Positions 44,649-53,685 of a stretch of 64,000 bases of DNA are shown in pieces (within the stretch, counting starts at the first letter, position 1; each line of letters starts with the position of its first letter). The position numbers and the translations under genes are program-made. Under the pieces are notes generated by a model. It was not told where the DNA came from. It searched no databases and worked only from the letters and a program-made list of their open reading frames with translations. This DNA comes from Pokkaliibacter sp. MBI-7 (GTDB lineage: Bacteria > Pseudomonadota > Gammaproteobacteria > Pseudomonadales > Balneatricaceae): NCBI RefSeq assembly GCF_029846635.1, contig NZ_JARVTG010000001.1:1890501-1954500 (forward strand). The letters are read 5' to 3'.

Positions 44649-46223
44649 ATGCACCACACCACCGTTCCTGCCTGCCTGCGCCCTGCCGCCATGCTGCTTG
44701 CCAGCCTGCTGCTCAGTGCCTGTGCCGGGAAAGTGGCGCCGCTCACCGCGGATGTGCAGCAAAGGGTCGCCCGCCAGCAGCAGGCCATGCCAGCCCTGCA
44801 GGGACAACTGCCCGCAGCCCCGCTGGATGCCGCGGCGGCGGTCAGCGTCGCCCTGCACAACAACCTCAGCCTCAAGGTCAGTGCCCTCGACACCCTGCTG
44901 GCCAGCGGTGAGCTGGACATGGCACGGCTGCAGATGCTGCCCGACTTCAGCGTGCAGGCGGGCTACACCCTGCGCGACCGGGTGGAAGACAGCAGCGACC
45001 CGCTCAACCGTAAGAGTTACGCCGCGCAGGTGTCATGGAACGTACTGGCACTGGCCGGACAATGGCTGAAAGCCCAGCAGGCCGGTGAGCGCCAGCTGGT
45101 CTACCGCCAGCGCTATCAGGACACCGCCGATCAGGTCGCCAGTGACACCCTGGTGGCATGGCAGCAACTGGCCGATTTTCAGCAGCAGGCCGCCGCACTG
45201 GACCGCGCGGATGCCAGCATCGACAGCACTCAGGCATTGCTGCAACGCCTGCAGCAGGCACAGCTGCGTGACCCGCTGGTGCTGGCGCAGTACGCCGACA
45301 CCCTGCTGGCACTGAAATCACAGATTCGCACCACCCGCCTGCGTGGCGACAAGGCTGCCAGCAACCTCGGCACCCAGCTGGCCAGTGCCGGTCGTCGTGT
45401 GCAGATTGCCACCGATGACACCAGCCTGCCGGCAGCCGATCTGGTCAGCGCCCTGCTGGGTGTACCGGAAGATCAGCTGGAGCAGCACGCCCTCTACTTC
45501 CGCAATGATCTGCGCGAGAACGACATTCAGGCCCGGCTGCTGCGGGAACAGGCGCGGATGGCCTGGACCAGCGCCCTGCCGGGGCTGCAGCTGTTCTACG
45601 CCAGGGAATACGACACCGACATCAACCTCGACCCGCCCAGCTGGCAGCAGCACGGCTTCAGCCTGGCGTTCAATCTGCTCGGGCTGGTGTCTGCCGTGGT
45701 CCAGCACAAGCAGATCGTGCTGCAGCAACAGCAGCTGGAGCTGAAACAGCTGGCGCTGGGTTATCTCACTGTCGAGCAGGTACGGCTCTCACGGGAAGCC
45801 CTGCAGATGAGCCATGACAGCTGGCTGGAAAGTCAGCAGCGCGCCGCTGCTGCCGAGCATATCGCCGCCATCCGCCGCACCCGTACGCCCTTCTACGAAG
45901 ACGATGAGCTGGACCGGGCCCGGGCTGAAGTGCAGGCCATTCAGGCTCAGGTGACGGCCAATCAGGCCCGTCAGGACATGCTGCAGGCTTATTGGCAGCT
46001 GTTGCAGGCCAGCGGTATCCAGCTGGTGCCTGCGGCGGTCCTGGCCGGAGCGGCCGAGTCCGCCAGCAGCTCACAGCAGCAGCTGCGCCAGTACTGGCAG
46101 CAGCTGCCCGCACAGATTCAACAGCAGCTGCTGGCGATCCAGCCTGCCGCGCTGGCCAGCACATCCGCTACGGCTCACCCGGCGGCGCCTCTGGCGCTGG
46201 CACTAAGCACCCCCACTCCCTGA
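44649..46223 (+). CDS. TolC-like outer-membrane factor (lipoprotein)
   Basis: A 524-aa outer-membrane efflux/secretion factor. The signal peptide ends in the lipobox LLSAC (Cys25), so it is predicted to be lipidated. It shows the duplicated OEP pattern with long coiled-coil helices (DALDTLLASGELDMARLQMLPDFSVQAGYTLR-like start, ALRQ/QAQLRDPLVLAQYAD, TVEQVRLSREALQMSHDSW). It should form the outer-membrane duct of the type I secretion system encoded immediately downstream. Ser/Ala/Thr/Pro-rich C-terminus. ATG 44649. Confidence 0.87.
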   Translation: MHHTTVPACLRPAAMLLASLLLSACAGKVAPLTADVQQRVARQQQAMPALQGQLPAAPLDAAAAVSVALHNNLSLKVSALDTLLASGELDMARLQMLPDFSVQAGYTLRDRVEDSSDPLNRKSYAAQVSWNVLALAGQWLKAQQAGERQLVYRQRYQDTADQVASDTLVAWQQLADFQQQAAALDRADASIDSTQALLQRLQQAQLRDPLVLAQYADTLLALKSQIRTTRLRGDKAASNLGTQLASAGRRVQIATDDTSLPAADLVSALLGVPEDQLEQHALYFRNDLRENDIQARLLREQARMAWTSALPGLQLFYAREYDTDINLDPPSWQQHGFSLAFNLLGLVSAVVQHKQIVLQQQQLELKQLALGYLTVEQVRLSREALQMSHDSWLESQQRAAAAEHIAAIRRTRTPFYEDDELDRARAEVQAIQAQVTANQARQDMLQAYWQLLQASGIQLVPAAVLAGAAESASSSQQQLRQYWQQLPAQIQQQLLAIQPAALASTSATAHPAAPLALALSTPTP

Positions 46224-46239
46224 TTCAGGAGCACTGACC

Positions 46240-46557
46240 ATGAAACAGACACTGATCGACGGTATCCAGGAAGTCTCCATCGTCTCCGGCCTGATCCGCA
46301 TGGATCTGTTCAGCTACACCGCCGGCGCCCGTGACGAGCAGAACAAACCACCCCGCGAAGTGGTGGAACGGCTGGTGGTCTCACCGGAAGGTTTTCTGCA
46401 GATGTACAACACCCTCGACAAGCTGGTGCGCCAGATGGAAGGCAAGGGCCTGCTGCAGCGCCGCCAGCCGGCTGACGAGACCCTGCTGCAGATCGGCGCG
46501 GAGCAGGACAGCCCGCCACCGGTACAGCGTGCCCAGGGCAGCGCTAACTTTGCCTGA
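46240..46557 (+). CDS. Small conserved-looking protein in T1SS operon
   Basis: A 105-aa cytosolic protein with no signal peptide. The core EVSIVSGLIRMDLFSYTAG and PREVVERLVVSPEGFLQMYN suggests a beta-hairpin and helix fold, with a disordered Pro/Gln-rich C-terminus. ATG 46240 follows AGGAG. It is encoded 16 bp after the TolC-like gene and 88 bp before the ABC gene, so it is part of the secretion operon. I do not recognise its family; it could be a dedicated chaperone or assembly factor for the giant substrate. Confidence 0.7.
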   Translation: MKQTLIDGIQEVSIVSGLIRMDLFSYTAGARDEQNKPPREVVERLVVSPEGFLQMYNTLDKLVRQMEGKGLLQRRQPADETLLQIGAEQDSPPPVQRAQGSANFA

Positions 46558-46645
46558 TCGCCGCCGTGGTTCAGCACAGCTGAACGACGCAACGCAGCAG
46601 GACGACAAACCCCTTTAACTTTTGTAAACAGGCAGTGAACACTCC

Positions 46646-48772
46646 ATGGACTCAGCGCTGAAATGTCTGGTACTGGCCGGTCGCCAGCTGGGGCACACCA
46701 CCACGGTGGAAAAGCTCAAGCGTGACCATGCCATCACCGATGCCGAAGTGGCCTATCCGGCGCTGGCCGGTATTGCCACCGCGCTCGGTCTCAAGGCCAG
46801 CGCCCTGAGTCTGGACTGGCGTGCGCTGCTCAAGGCCAGCGATGCCCTGCCGCTGATTGCCCGGCTGCGCAATGGCCTGTCGGTACTGGTGGTCAACGTC
46901 CGCCATGTCGATGGCGAGGAGCAGGTGCAGATTCTCGACCCGCTGTCGGCCGATGTGGCCCTGACCTGGCTGCCGCGCGAACGTTTCGAGCAGGCCTACA
47001 CCGGGCAGGCGCTGCTGCTCAAGCGCGATGAAAGCCGCGAGCAGGCCAGCACCCGTTTTGGCTGGCACTGGTTCGTCGCCGAAATCGGTCAGCAGCGCGG
47101 GCTGTTCACTCAGGTCATTCTGCTGGCGCTGTTTCTGCAGGTGCTGGCCTTTACCCCGGCGATCTTCACCCAGGTGGTGTTCGACAAGGTCATCACCTAC
47201 CACAATCTCGACACCCTGCATGTGCTGTTTGCCGGAGTGCTGATTGCCCTGCTGTTCAATGCCCTGTTCGGCGGCCTGCGCAGCCTGTTGTTGCTGCATG
47301 CCACCAGCCGGCTGGATATGCGTGCCACTGCCTTCAGCTTCCGCCGCCTGCTGCAGCTGCCACTGGGGCTGTTCCAGCGCACCGCGGCCGGTACGCTGGT
47401 CAAGCATATTCAGCAGACTCAGCAGATCCGCGAGTTCTTCACCGGCAACCTGCTACTGACCCTGATCGAGCTGCTGGCGCTGGTGGTGATCCTGCCCACC
47501 CTGTTTTTCTTCAGCTGGCAGCTGACCCTGATCGTTCTGGTGTTTTCTGCCCTGATCGCCCTGACTACCCTGATCAGCGCCTGGAGCAACAAACCACGGC
47601 TGGTCAGTCTGTATGAGGCGGAATCCGCCCGTCAGGCGCTGCTGACCGAAACCATTCAGGGCATCGAGACGGTCAAATCACTGGCGCTGGAATCCACCCA
47701 GCAACGCCAGCTGCTGGAAAGCTCGGCGCAGGCTACCCGTCTGCAGTACCTGATCGGTCGCCGTACGGTGCTGGCCGGTGAAGTCAGCCAGCTGCTGATG
47801 AAACTGATGTACGTGGTGTGCATGTGGGTCGGCACCCAGCTGCTGCTCGACAACCAGCTCACCGCCGGTGCCCTGATTGCCTTCAACATCATGTCTGCCC
47901 GGGTGACGTCGCCGCTGGTGCAGCTGGTACAGCTGCTGAGCAAGTTCCAGCAGACCAGCATCTCGCTGGGCATGCTCGCCCGCCTGCTTAATCAGGCACC
48001 GGCGCAACAGAAGGAAGGCGGCCTGACCAGCCCGGTTCGCGGCCAGATCGATATCGACAATCTCAGTTACTGCTACCCCGACCGCCAGCGTCCGGCGCTG
48101 GACCAGCTCAGCCTGTCGCTCAAGGCCGGGCAGAGCCTCGGCATCGTCGGCCGCAGTGGTTCCGGCAAATCAACACTGGTCAGGCTGCTGCTGGGCCTGC
48201 TGGAGCCGGGCAGCGGTCTGGTACGTATCGACGGTCAGGACGTGCGCGAGTACGACGCCAGCCACCTGCGCGGGCAGATCAGCGTAGTCAGTCAGGAGGC
48301 CATGGTGTTCCGCGGCACCGTGCGCGACAACATCGCCAAGGCACGGCCCTGGGCCAGTCTGGATGAGGTGATTCAGGTGGCTAAACAGGCGCAGGCCCAC
48401 GAATTCATTGAACAGCTGCCACAGGGCTACGACACGCCGCTGGAAGAACACGGCGGTAATCTGTCCGGCGGCCAGCGCCAGCGGCTGGCACTGGCCCGCG
48501 CGCTGCTGGTCAACCCGCGCATTCTGATTCTCGATGAGGCGACCAGCGCCCTCGATCCGGAAAGTGAAGCGGCGATCCGCAAGAGCCTGCAGCAAATCAG
48601 CCGCGAGCGTACCGTGATCCAGATTTCCCACCGCCTGTCGATGCTGACTGATATGGATCAGATCGCCGTGCTCAACCAGGGTCGCCTGCTCGACCTCGCT
48701 CCTCACGCCACCTTGCTGTCACGCTGTGCCCTGTACCGCGGCCTGTGGCGCATCCAGCATCCTCAGGGGTAA
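46646..48772 (+). CDS. T1SS ABC transporter with C39-like domain
   Basis: A 708-aa HlyB/LapB-type exporter. Residues 1-125 form a C39-peptidase-like domain; where peptidases have D-C-G, this has D-S-A (Ser3), so it is a degenerate, non-cleaving substrate-binding domain. The transmembrane domain is at about 145-430. The ATPase has Walker A GRSGSGKST (about 501-509), signature NLSGGQRQRLALARAL, Walker B ILILDEATSALD and switch His in ISHRLS. It exports unprocessed RTX proteins; the 2087-aa protein is the obvious substrate. Confidence 0.93.
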   Translation: MDSALKCLVLAGRQLGHTTTVEKLKRDHAITDAEVAYPALAGIATALGLKASALSLDWRALLKASDALPLIARLRNGLSVLVVNVRHVDGEEQVQILDPLSADVALTWLPRERFEQAYTGQALLLKRDESREQASTRFGWHWFVAEIGQQRGLFTQVILLALFLQVLAFTPAIFTQVVFDKVITYHNLDTLHVLFAGVLIALLFNALFGGLRSLLLLHATSRLDMRATAFSFRRLLQLPLGLFQRTAAGTLVKHIQQTQQIREFFTGNLLLTLIELLALVVILPTLFFFSWQLTLIVLVFSALIALTTLISAWSNKPRLVSLYEAESARQALLTETIQGIETVKSLALESTQQRQLLESSAQATRLQYLIGRRTVLAGEVSQLLMKLMYVVCMWVGTQLLLDNQLTAGALIAFNIMSARVTSPLVQLVQLLSKFQQTSISLGMLARLLNQAPAQQKEGGLTSPVRGQIDIDNLSYCYPDRQRPALDQLSLSLKAGQSLGIVGRSGSGKSTLVRLLLGLLEPGSGLVRIDGQDVREYDASHLRGQISVVSQEAMVFRGTVRDNIAKARPWASLDEVIQVAKQAQAHEFIEQLPQGYDTPLEEHGGNLSGGQRQRLALARALLVNPRILILDEATSALDPESEAAIRKSLQQISRERTVIQISHRLSMLTDMDQIAVLNQGRLLDLAPHATLLSRCALYRGLWRIQHPQG

Positions 48773-48775
48773 GCC

Positions 48776-50551
48776 ATGAACGCACCACAACCCGTGCCTA
48801 CCATCATTTCTCCTGTTGACGATCACGCCGACAGCAGGGACACACCCCTGCTGGAATTCGCCCCCGGCGAGCTGATCTACGCCCTCGACAGCGCCCCACG
48901 CGAGGCCTATCGCATCGTCAGTGGTCGGGTGGCGCTGATGCGCCCCAATGGCGACGAGGTGGACGTCGGCGACAGTCTGGGTGCTGGCAGTCTGCTGGCC
49001 GACAGCGAGCTGGTTGCTCTCAACCCACGCCGTTACAACGCCGTGGCGGAAACCCTGACGCGCCTGCAGATTATCGACCGCGATACCATCATCGCCCGCA
49101 TGGCGGAAGATGCCGACTACGCCCGGCAGTTGCTGGAGCAGGCCCGTATCACGCCCGCCGCCACGGCAGCACCTGCGGCTAGCACCTCACTGCTACCGGC
49201 TACCGAGCCACAGATCAGCGCCTTCAACCCCGACTACCTGCTGCTGCAACAGCATGAAGCGCCGCAGCTGCTGCGCTGGACCGTACCGGTCCTGTGTGCG
49301 GCGCTGCTGAGCCTGATTGCCTGGGCGGCCGTGGCAAAAACCCAGACCGTGATCAGCGGCCATGGCAGGCTGATCACCGATGTGCCGACCATGGTGGTGC
49401 AGAGTTTTGATCAGGCACTGCTGAAAGAAGTGAAGGTGCAGGAAGGTGAAGCCGTCAGACAGGGGCAGCTGCTGGCCCTGCTCGATCCCTCGGTGGCCGA
49501 AGCCGACCAGCACAGTGTGCGCCAGCAGCTAAACGCTGCTCAGGCGCAGATGGCCCGGCTGGCAGCCGAACAGCAGTGGCAGGATCACCCCGAGGCTGAC
49601 GCCCCCGTGTTCAGCAGCGATGCGCAGGAGCAGGCGCGGCAGGCCACCCTGTATCAGGTACGGCAGCGCCAGTATGAGGCCAGCGTTGACAGTTATCGCA
49701 ATGACATCGCCGCCCTCGACAGCCAGCTGCAGGGGCAAAAACAGGCACTCAAGGACCAGCAGCAGCAACTCAAACTGAGCAAAGAGTTCACCGCCCTCAA
49801 ACAGGACCAGTATCAGCGTGAAAAGGAAGCCTATCAGCGTGATGGCGTATACCGGCTGGAATACCTGAAGGCGGCGCAGTCCCTTAGCGAAGTGGAAAAG
49901 GACACCCAGGCGACCCGCACCTCGATCCAGAGCAACAGCAAGCAGCTGGCCGCCAAACAGGCGCAACTGCAGGCCTTTCGAGCCCAGTGGCAGGCGCAGA
50001 ATGAATCCGACATGAGTGATCTGCAGCGCCAGCTCACCCAGTTACAGGCCCAGCTGACCAAGCAGGACCGCAACGCCGGGCTGGTGGCTTTGCGTGCCCC
50101 CGCCGATGGCATCGTGCAGAGTATTGCCCTGCAAAACCCCGGGGCGGTGATTCGCCCGGCGGAAACCCTGTTCGAGATCGTCCCCGACAAGGCAGCACAG
50201 GAGTTTGAAGTGGCCATCAGCCCCAGTGATATCGGCCAGATCAAGGTCGGCGACCCGGCACAGATTCGCCTCGATACCCTGCCCTCGGTACGCCACGGCA
50301 TCCTCACCGGCACCCTGACTTACCTCAGTGCCGACTCAGTCAAAGGCAATAACCGCCAGGCCCCGGAAGAGGCCATGTACCGCGCCCGTATCCGTATCGA
50401 CGGCCAGCAGCTGTTTGATGTGCCGCCCAGTTTCGCCCTGCGCCCGGGTATGACCGCTACCGCCGATATTCAGGTGGGTGAGCGGCGGATGATTTCCTAT
50501 CTGTTCTATCCGGTGGCCCGGGCCCTGCACCAGAGTTTCCGCGAGCCGTAA
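48776..50551 (+). CDS. HlyD adaptor fused to cNMP-binding-like domain
   Basis: A 591-aa membrane-fusion protein. Residues about 27-110 match a CAP_ED cyclic-nucleotide-binding fold (FAPGELIYALDSAPREAYRIVSGRVALM...LGAGSLLADSEL). A single TM is at about 165-188, followed by the HlyD periplasmic part: lipoyl-like GHGRL and LKEVKVQEGEAVRQGQLLALLD, a long coiled coil (250-420) and the C-terminal beta domain (APADGIVQSIALQNPGAVI, ADIQVGERRM). The cytosolic sensor may gate secretion by a nucleotide, but the canonical phosphate-binding Arg-Glu cassette is not obvious. It starts 3 nt after the ABC gene. Confidence 0.9.
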   Translation: MNAPQPVPTIISPVDDHADSRDTPLLEFAPGELIYALDSAPREAYRIVSGRVALMRPNGDEVDVGDSLGAGSLLADSELVALNPRRYNAVAETLTRLQIIDRDTIIARMAEDADYARQLLEQARITPAATAAPAASTSLLPATEPQISAFNPDYLLLQQHEAPQLLRWTVPVLCAALLSLIAWAAVAKTQTVISGHGRLITDVPTMVVQSFDQALLKEVKVQEGEAVRQGQLLALLDPSVAEADQHSVRQQLNAAQAQMARLAAEQQWQDHPEADAPVFSSDAQEQARQATLYQVRQRQYEASVDSYRNDIAALDSQLQGQKQALKDQQQQLKLSKEFTALKQDQYQREKEAYQRDGVYRLEYLKAAQSLSEVEKDTQATRTSIQSNSKQLAAKQAQLQAFRAQWQAQNESDMSDLQRQLTQLQAQLTKQDRNAGLVALRAPADGIVQSIALQNPGAVIRPAETLFEIVPDKAAQEFEVAISPSDIGQIKVGDPAQIRLDTLPSVRHGILTGTLTYLSADSVKGNNRQAPEEAMYRARIRIDGQQLFDVPPSFALRPGMTATADIQVGERRMISYLFYPVARALHQSFREP

Positions 50552-50578
50552 ACATGACGTACCAGAACAGGCTCACAC

Positions 50579-51274
50579 TCAGCTATACCACCCCGCTATC
50601 TGTTCAATGACCTGCTGCGCCGCTGCAGGCATCTGCGCCAGATAGCCATTGAGCTGGTGACCACAGGCAAAGCGCAGGTGCGTCACACTGGCCGCCTGTC
50701 GGGCATGCTGCTCATAGCGCTGCAACACCTCCGTCGGAATCACCTCATCCTCCTGCCCGCTGAGTAATAACAGATTGCCGCGAAATGCCTGCAGCCGCTC
50801 CCACGCATCGGAATACTGCCAGCTGCCGGGCTGACGGATCAGCCCGGTAAAGCCCTGATCGAAACGCATACTGTAAGCATCGCGGTGGTAGGCGGCAGGG
50901 ACCATCAGCACCAGATTGGCGACCGGCACTGCCGTACTCAGCCGCAGTGCGGTGTAGCCACTCATGCTGGCACCGACCACCGTCAGCGGCGCCGCCCAGG
51001 GTTGGGTGGCCAGCACCCGTAGCGCCTGCCCGGTCCGCTCACGCAGACTGGACTGCTTCAACACTCCGGCACTGTCACCGTGCCCCGGCATATCCAGCGC
51101 CAGCGAGCCGATACCACGCTGCCACAACGCCTCTCGCAGCCAGTGAAATCGCCCGCGATGGCTTTGCCCCGCACCGTGCAGGCACAACACCTGTGGCACG
51201 CGCCCAAGGCGGTCACCCACTACCCGGCCATTGCCATACGGCAGATGAAATGGCGTACCTGCCATTATGGTCAT
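50579..51274 (-). CDS. Alpha/beta hydrolase
   Basis: A 231-aa hydrolase: oxyanion segment VLCLHGAGQSHRGRF, LALDMPGHGDSAG, nucleophile Ser in VVGASMSGYTALRL, Asp in LSGQEDEVIP and catalytic His in FACGHQLNGYL. ATG 51274 follows GGGAG at 5 nt; ATG 51298 is an in-frame alternative. It is divergent from a TetR gene with a strong palindrome between, so it is likely repressed by it. Substrate unknown. Confidence 0.88.
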   Translation of the reverse strand: MTIMAGTPFHLPYGNGRVVGDRLGRVPQVLCLHGAGQSHRGRFHWLREALWQRGIGSLALDMPGHGDSAGVLKQSSLRERTGQALRVLATQPWAAPLTVVGASMSGYTALRLSTAVPVANLVLMVPAAYHRDAYSMRFDQGFTGLIRQPGSWQYSDAWERLQAFRGNLLLLSGQEDEVIPTEVLQRYEQHARQAASVTHLRFACGHQLNGYLAQMPAAAQQVIEQIAGWYS

Positions 51275-51295
51275 ATCAGCTCCCTGACTATCAGT

Positions 51296-51340
51296 CATGA
51301 ATTAACTCAGCATGAATTAACTCAACATGAAGTAATGATG
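51296..51340. repeat. 15-bp tandem repeats at hydrolase 5' end
   Basis: CATGAATTAACTCAG (51296-51310) and CATGAATTAACTCAA (51311-51325) are adjoining, followed by a decayed third unit. They lie in the hydrolase leader or promoter and could be slippage products. Confidence 0.6.
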
Positions 51341-51391
51341 TACTGCAGTTTATATACACAGGCCAATGCCAGCCTGCGCACCCTTTCTGGC

Positions 51392-51416
51392 CATTTTGAT
51401 GACTGTCATCAAAATG
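51392..51416. promoter_or_regulatory. 25-bp palindrome, candidate TetR operator
   Basis: Perfect 12-bp arms CATTTTGATGAC / GTCATCAAAATG around one central T. It lies midway in the divergent region between the hydrolase (minus) and TetR (plus) genes, the usual location and symmetry of a TetR-family operator. Confidence 0.7.
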
Positions 51417-51596
51417 ACACTGAACTATGTCAGCAACAATACTAGACTCACGGGTACGCCATCGTGAGCAGCCAGATCGGCACCATGGCGACCGCAATCA
51501 CAACAAGAGTGGCAGACCTGTCGCAACCACAGGCTGATAGCGAGATAAGCCTCAGGGTCCAGCGCCACTCCACAGCCCGAATAAATGGAGTATTTG

Positions 51597-52421
51597 ATGG
51601 CTACCCGCAAGAAAACCACAACAACGACAGCGACCACCACGCCAGCTGCGACGGCAACACCGGCCAAACCCCGTACCCGGTCAACCAAACCGGCCGCCAG
51701 CCGAACCCCGGCAGCAGCTTCAACAGCCGAAGCTCAGCAGGAGCGCCGTCAGGCCATCCTCAGCACCGCCCTTGATCTGCTGCAGAGCCAGGGTTACACC
51801 GCCACCAGCATGCTGGCCATTGCCCGAGATGCCGGCGCTTCCAAAGAAACCCTGTATTCCTGGTTCGGCAACCGTGAAGGGCTGTTCGTGCAGCTGATTG
51901 AGCAGCATATTGCCCAGCACCTGACCCCTCTGCTCAGCGCCAGTGTCAGCGATGCGGCCGTGCTGCCCGTGCATCTGCGCGCCGTGCTGGCCTTCTGGCT
52001 CAGCCCCGCCACCCTGGCGCTGACCCGTGCCGCCATCAGCGAAACCAATCCGGCACTGGCGCAGGCACTGAATACGCAGGGTCTGCAGGCCACCACCAGC
52101 CATCTTGCTATTGTGCTGGCGAGCCTTGGCCTCAGCTGCCCGGTGAACAGCGATCAGGGTGCCTATCTGCTCAGCAGCCTGCTTGGCCCCTATCAGCTCA
52201 GCGCCCTGCTCAGCGGTGAAACGGTCAGCCTTGATGACAGCCTGAGCGCCCATATCGAAGACGTGCTGGCCAGCTGTGCGGTGACCGCCACCGAGACCGT
52301 CAGTGAGGCAGAGGAAAGCGCACCGGCCAAGGCGGAGAAGAAGAAAAAGGACAAGGGTGGCAAAGACAAAAAGGACAAGAAAAAGAAAAAAAAGCATGAT
52401 CTGGGCATGCTCAGTGACTGA
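51597..52421 (+). CDS. TetR regulator with histone-like basic tails
   Basis: A 274-aa regulator. Residues about 48-95 hold the TetR helix-turn-helix (RRQAILSTALDLLQSQGYTATSMLAIARDAGASKETLYSWFGNREGLF), followed by a ligand-binding helical domain. The N-terminal ~40 residues are a Thr/Ala/Pro/Lys-rich disordered arm and the last ~30 are almost all Lys/Asp/Gly (EKKKKDKGGKDKKDKKKK). Such histone-H1-like tails are unusual for TetR and may add nonspecific DNA affinity. ATG 51597 follows GGAG at 6 nt. Confidence 0.9.
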   Translation: MATRKKTTTTTATTTPAATATPAKPRTRSTKPAASRTPAAASTAEAQQERRQAILSTALDLLQSQGYTATSMLAIARDAGASKETLYSWFGNREGLFVQLIEQHIAQHLTPLLSASVSDAAVLPVHLRAVLAFWLSPATLALTRAAISETNPALAQALNTQGLQATTSHLAIVLASLGLSCPVNSDQGAYLLSSLLGPYQLSALLSGETVSLDDSLSAHIEDVLASCAVTATETVSEAEESAPAKAEKKKKDKGGKDKKDKKKKKKHDLGMLSD

Positions 52422-52462
52422 TCACCATCATCAGTAGGCATGCCCACCTGCCTTGACGCTCA

Positions 52463-52513
52463 CCGTACTCCTTGTCGATGATAATGACCGCTCAACCACG
52501 ACAAGGAGTACGG
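52463..52513 (+). promoter_or_regulatory. 15-bp inverted repeat covering HAD gene ribosome site
   Basis: CCGTACTCCTTGTCG (52463-52477) pairs perfectly with CGACAAGGAGTACGG (52499-52513), 21-nt loop. The second arm contains the AAGGAG Shine-Dalgarno site and ends one base before GTG 52515. As RNA it would hide the ribosome site; as DNA it could be an operator for the adjacent TetR regulator. It has no T-tract and is not a terminator. Confidence 0.75.
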
Positions 52514-52514
52514 G

Positions 52515-53165
52515 GTGAAAATTCAGGCAGTGTTATTTGATTGTGATGGGGTACTGGTCGACAGCGAGCCTCTTTCCAAGGGCTTGCTGCTGACCATGAT
52601 TACTGAGCTGGGTATCGAACATGATCTCGGCCAGCGCCTGATTTCTGTGTCCGGCCAGCGCATGAGCGAATGTCTGGACAATGTCGCTGAATGGCTGCAA
52701 CGCCCGCTACCCGGCGATTTTCTAGAGCAGTTCCGCCAGCGTGAATACGTGCTGCTGCGCCAGCAGCTGCAACCCATCCCCGGTATCCACAGTGCCCTTG
52801 AACGCTTGACCCTGCCACGGGCCGTGGCCTCCAACGGGCCGATGGAAAAAATCCTGATCAACCTCGACAGCACCGGCCTGCGTCATCACTTTGGCGAACA
52901 CCTCTACAGTGCCTACGATCTCGACCGTCATAAGCCCGACCCCGCACTCTATCTGCATGCCGCCGCACAACTGGGCATTGAGCCCGCCGCCTGCCTGGTA
53001 GTGGAAGACAGCCCCTTTGGTGCCGAAGCCGGTCTGCGCGCCGGGATGACCGTCGTGGGTTATGGCGAGCAGCGCGTCAGCCTGCAGCAGATGGGCACCC
53101 TGCCACTGGCCGATATGGCGCAACTGCCTGACCTGATCAGCGCCCTGACAACTGATCAGCAGTAA
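52515..53165 (+). CDS. HAD-family phosphatase
   Basis: A 216-aa HAD hydrolase of the beta-phosphoglucomutase/YieH type. Motif I is FDCDGVLVDSEPL (nucleophile and acid Asp), motif II is the ASNG segment in LPRAVASNGPMEKI, motif III is KPDPALYLHAA and motif IV is VVEDSPFGAEAG. GTG 52515 is placed by AAGGAG at 6-7 nt. Substrate probably a small phosphorylated sugar or similar; not determinable. Confidence 0.9.
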   Translation: MKIQAVLFDCDGVLVDSEPLSKGLLLTMITELGIEHDLGQRLISVSGQRMSECLDNVAEWLQRPLPGDFLEQFRQREYVLLRQQLQPIPGIHSALERLTLPRAVASNGPMEKILINLDSTGLRHHFGEHLYSAYDLDRHKPDPALYLHAAAQLGIEPAACLVVEDSPFGAEAGLRAGMTVVGYGEQRVSLQQMGTLPLADMAQLPDLISALTTDQQ

Positions 53166-53193
53166 CAGAACCAAAACAACGCAGGAGACAGGC

Positions 53194-53634
53194 GTGATTC
53201 GGACCGTTGAACGGCAGGATTTACCACAGCTGCTGGTATTGTGTGGCGACCATGCCCGCTATGAAGGCGCGACTTATGACCCTGCGGGGAAGCAGGCGCA
53301 ACTGGAGGCAGCCATCTGGAGCACGCAACCCGCCCTATTTGTGCTGGTAGCGGTCGAAGGCGATACGCTGACGGGCTATGCCAGCGCAACCCGCGAGTTC
53401 TCCACCTGGGATGCGGACTATTTCCTGCATATGGACTGCCTCTACATCAGTGAAAGCCATCGTGGTCATGGGCTGGGGTATCAGTTTGTCGAGCAGCTCA
53501 AACAGCTGGCCAGACAGCTGCGCTGCACTCATCTGCAATGGCAGACACCTGCCGATAACCACAGTGCGGTCAGGTTCTATCAGCGTCTGGGGGCCACCAG
53601 CAAAGATAAAAAGCGCTTCTTTCTTGCCTTGTAA
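53194..53634 (+). CDS. GNAT-family acetyltransferase
   Basis: A 146-aa acetyltransferase with the CoA-binding motif ESHRGHGLGYQFVEQLK and the C-terminal NHSAVRFYQRLGA segment. It begins with GTG 53194, 28 bp after the HAD gene, and is likely co-transcribed. Relatives act on polyamines or amino-acid-like amines; the substrate is open. Confidence 0.88.
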   Translation: MIRTVERQDLPQLLVLCGDHARYEGATYDPAGKQAQLEAAIWSTQPALFVLVAVEGDTLTGYASATREFSTWDADYFLHMDCLYISESHRGHGLGYQFVEQLKQLARQLRCTHLQWQTPADNHSAVRFYQRLGATSKDKKRFFLAL

Positions 53635-53685
53635 AACCCGATCGTGCTTTATGCCATCCTTTTGCCCTCTCAACAGGCGCCTGCC

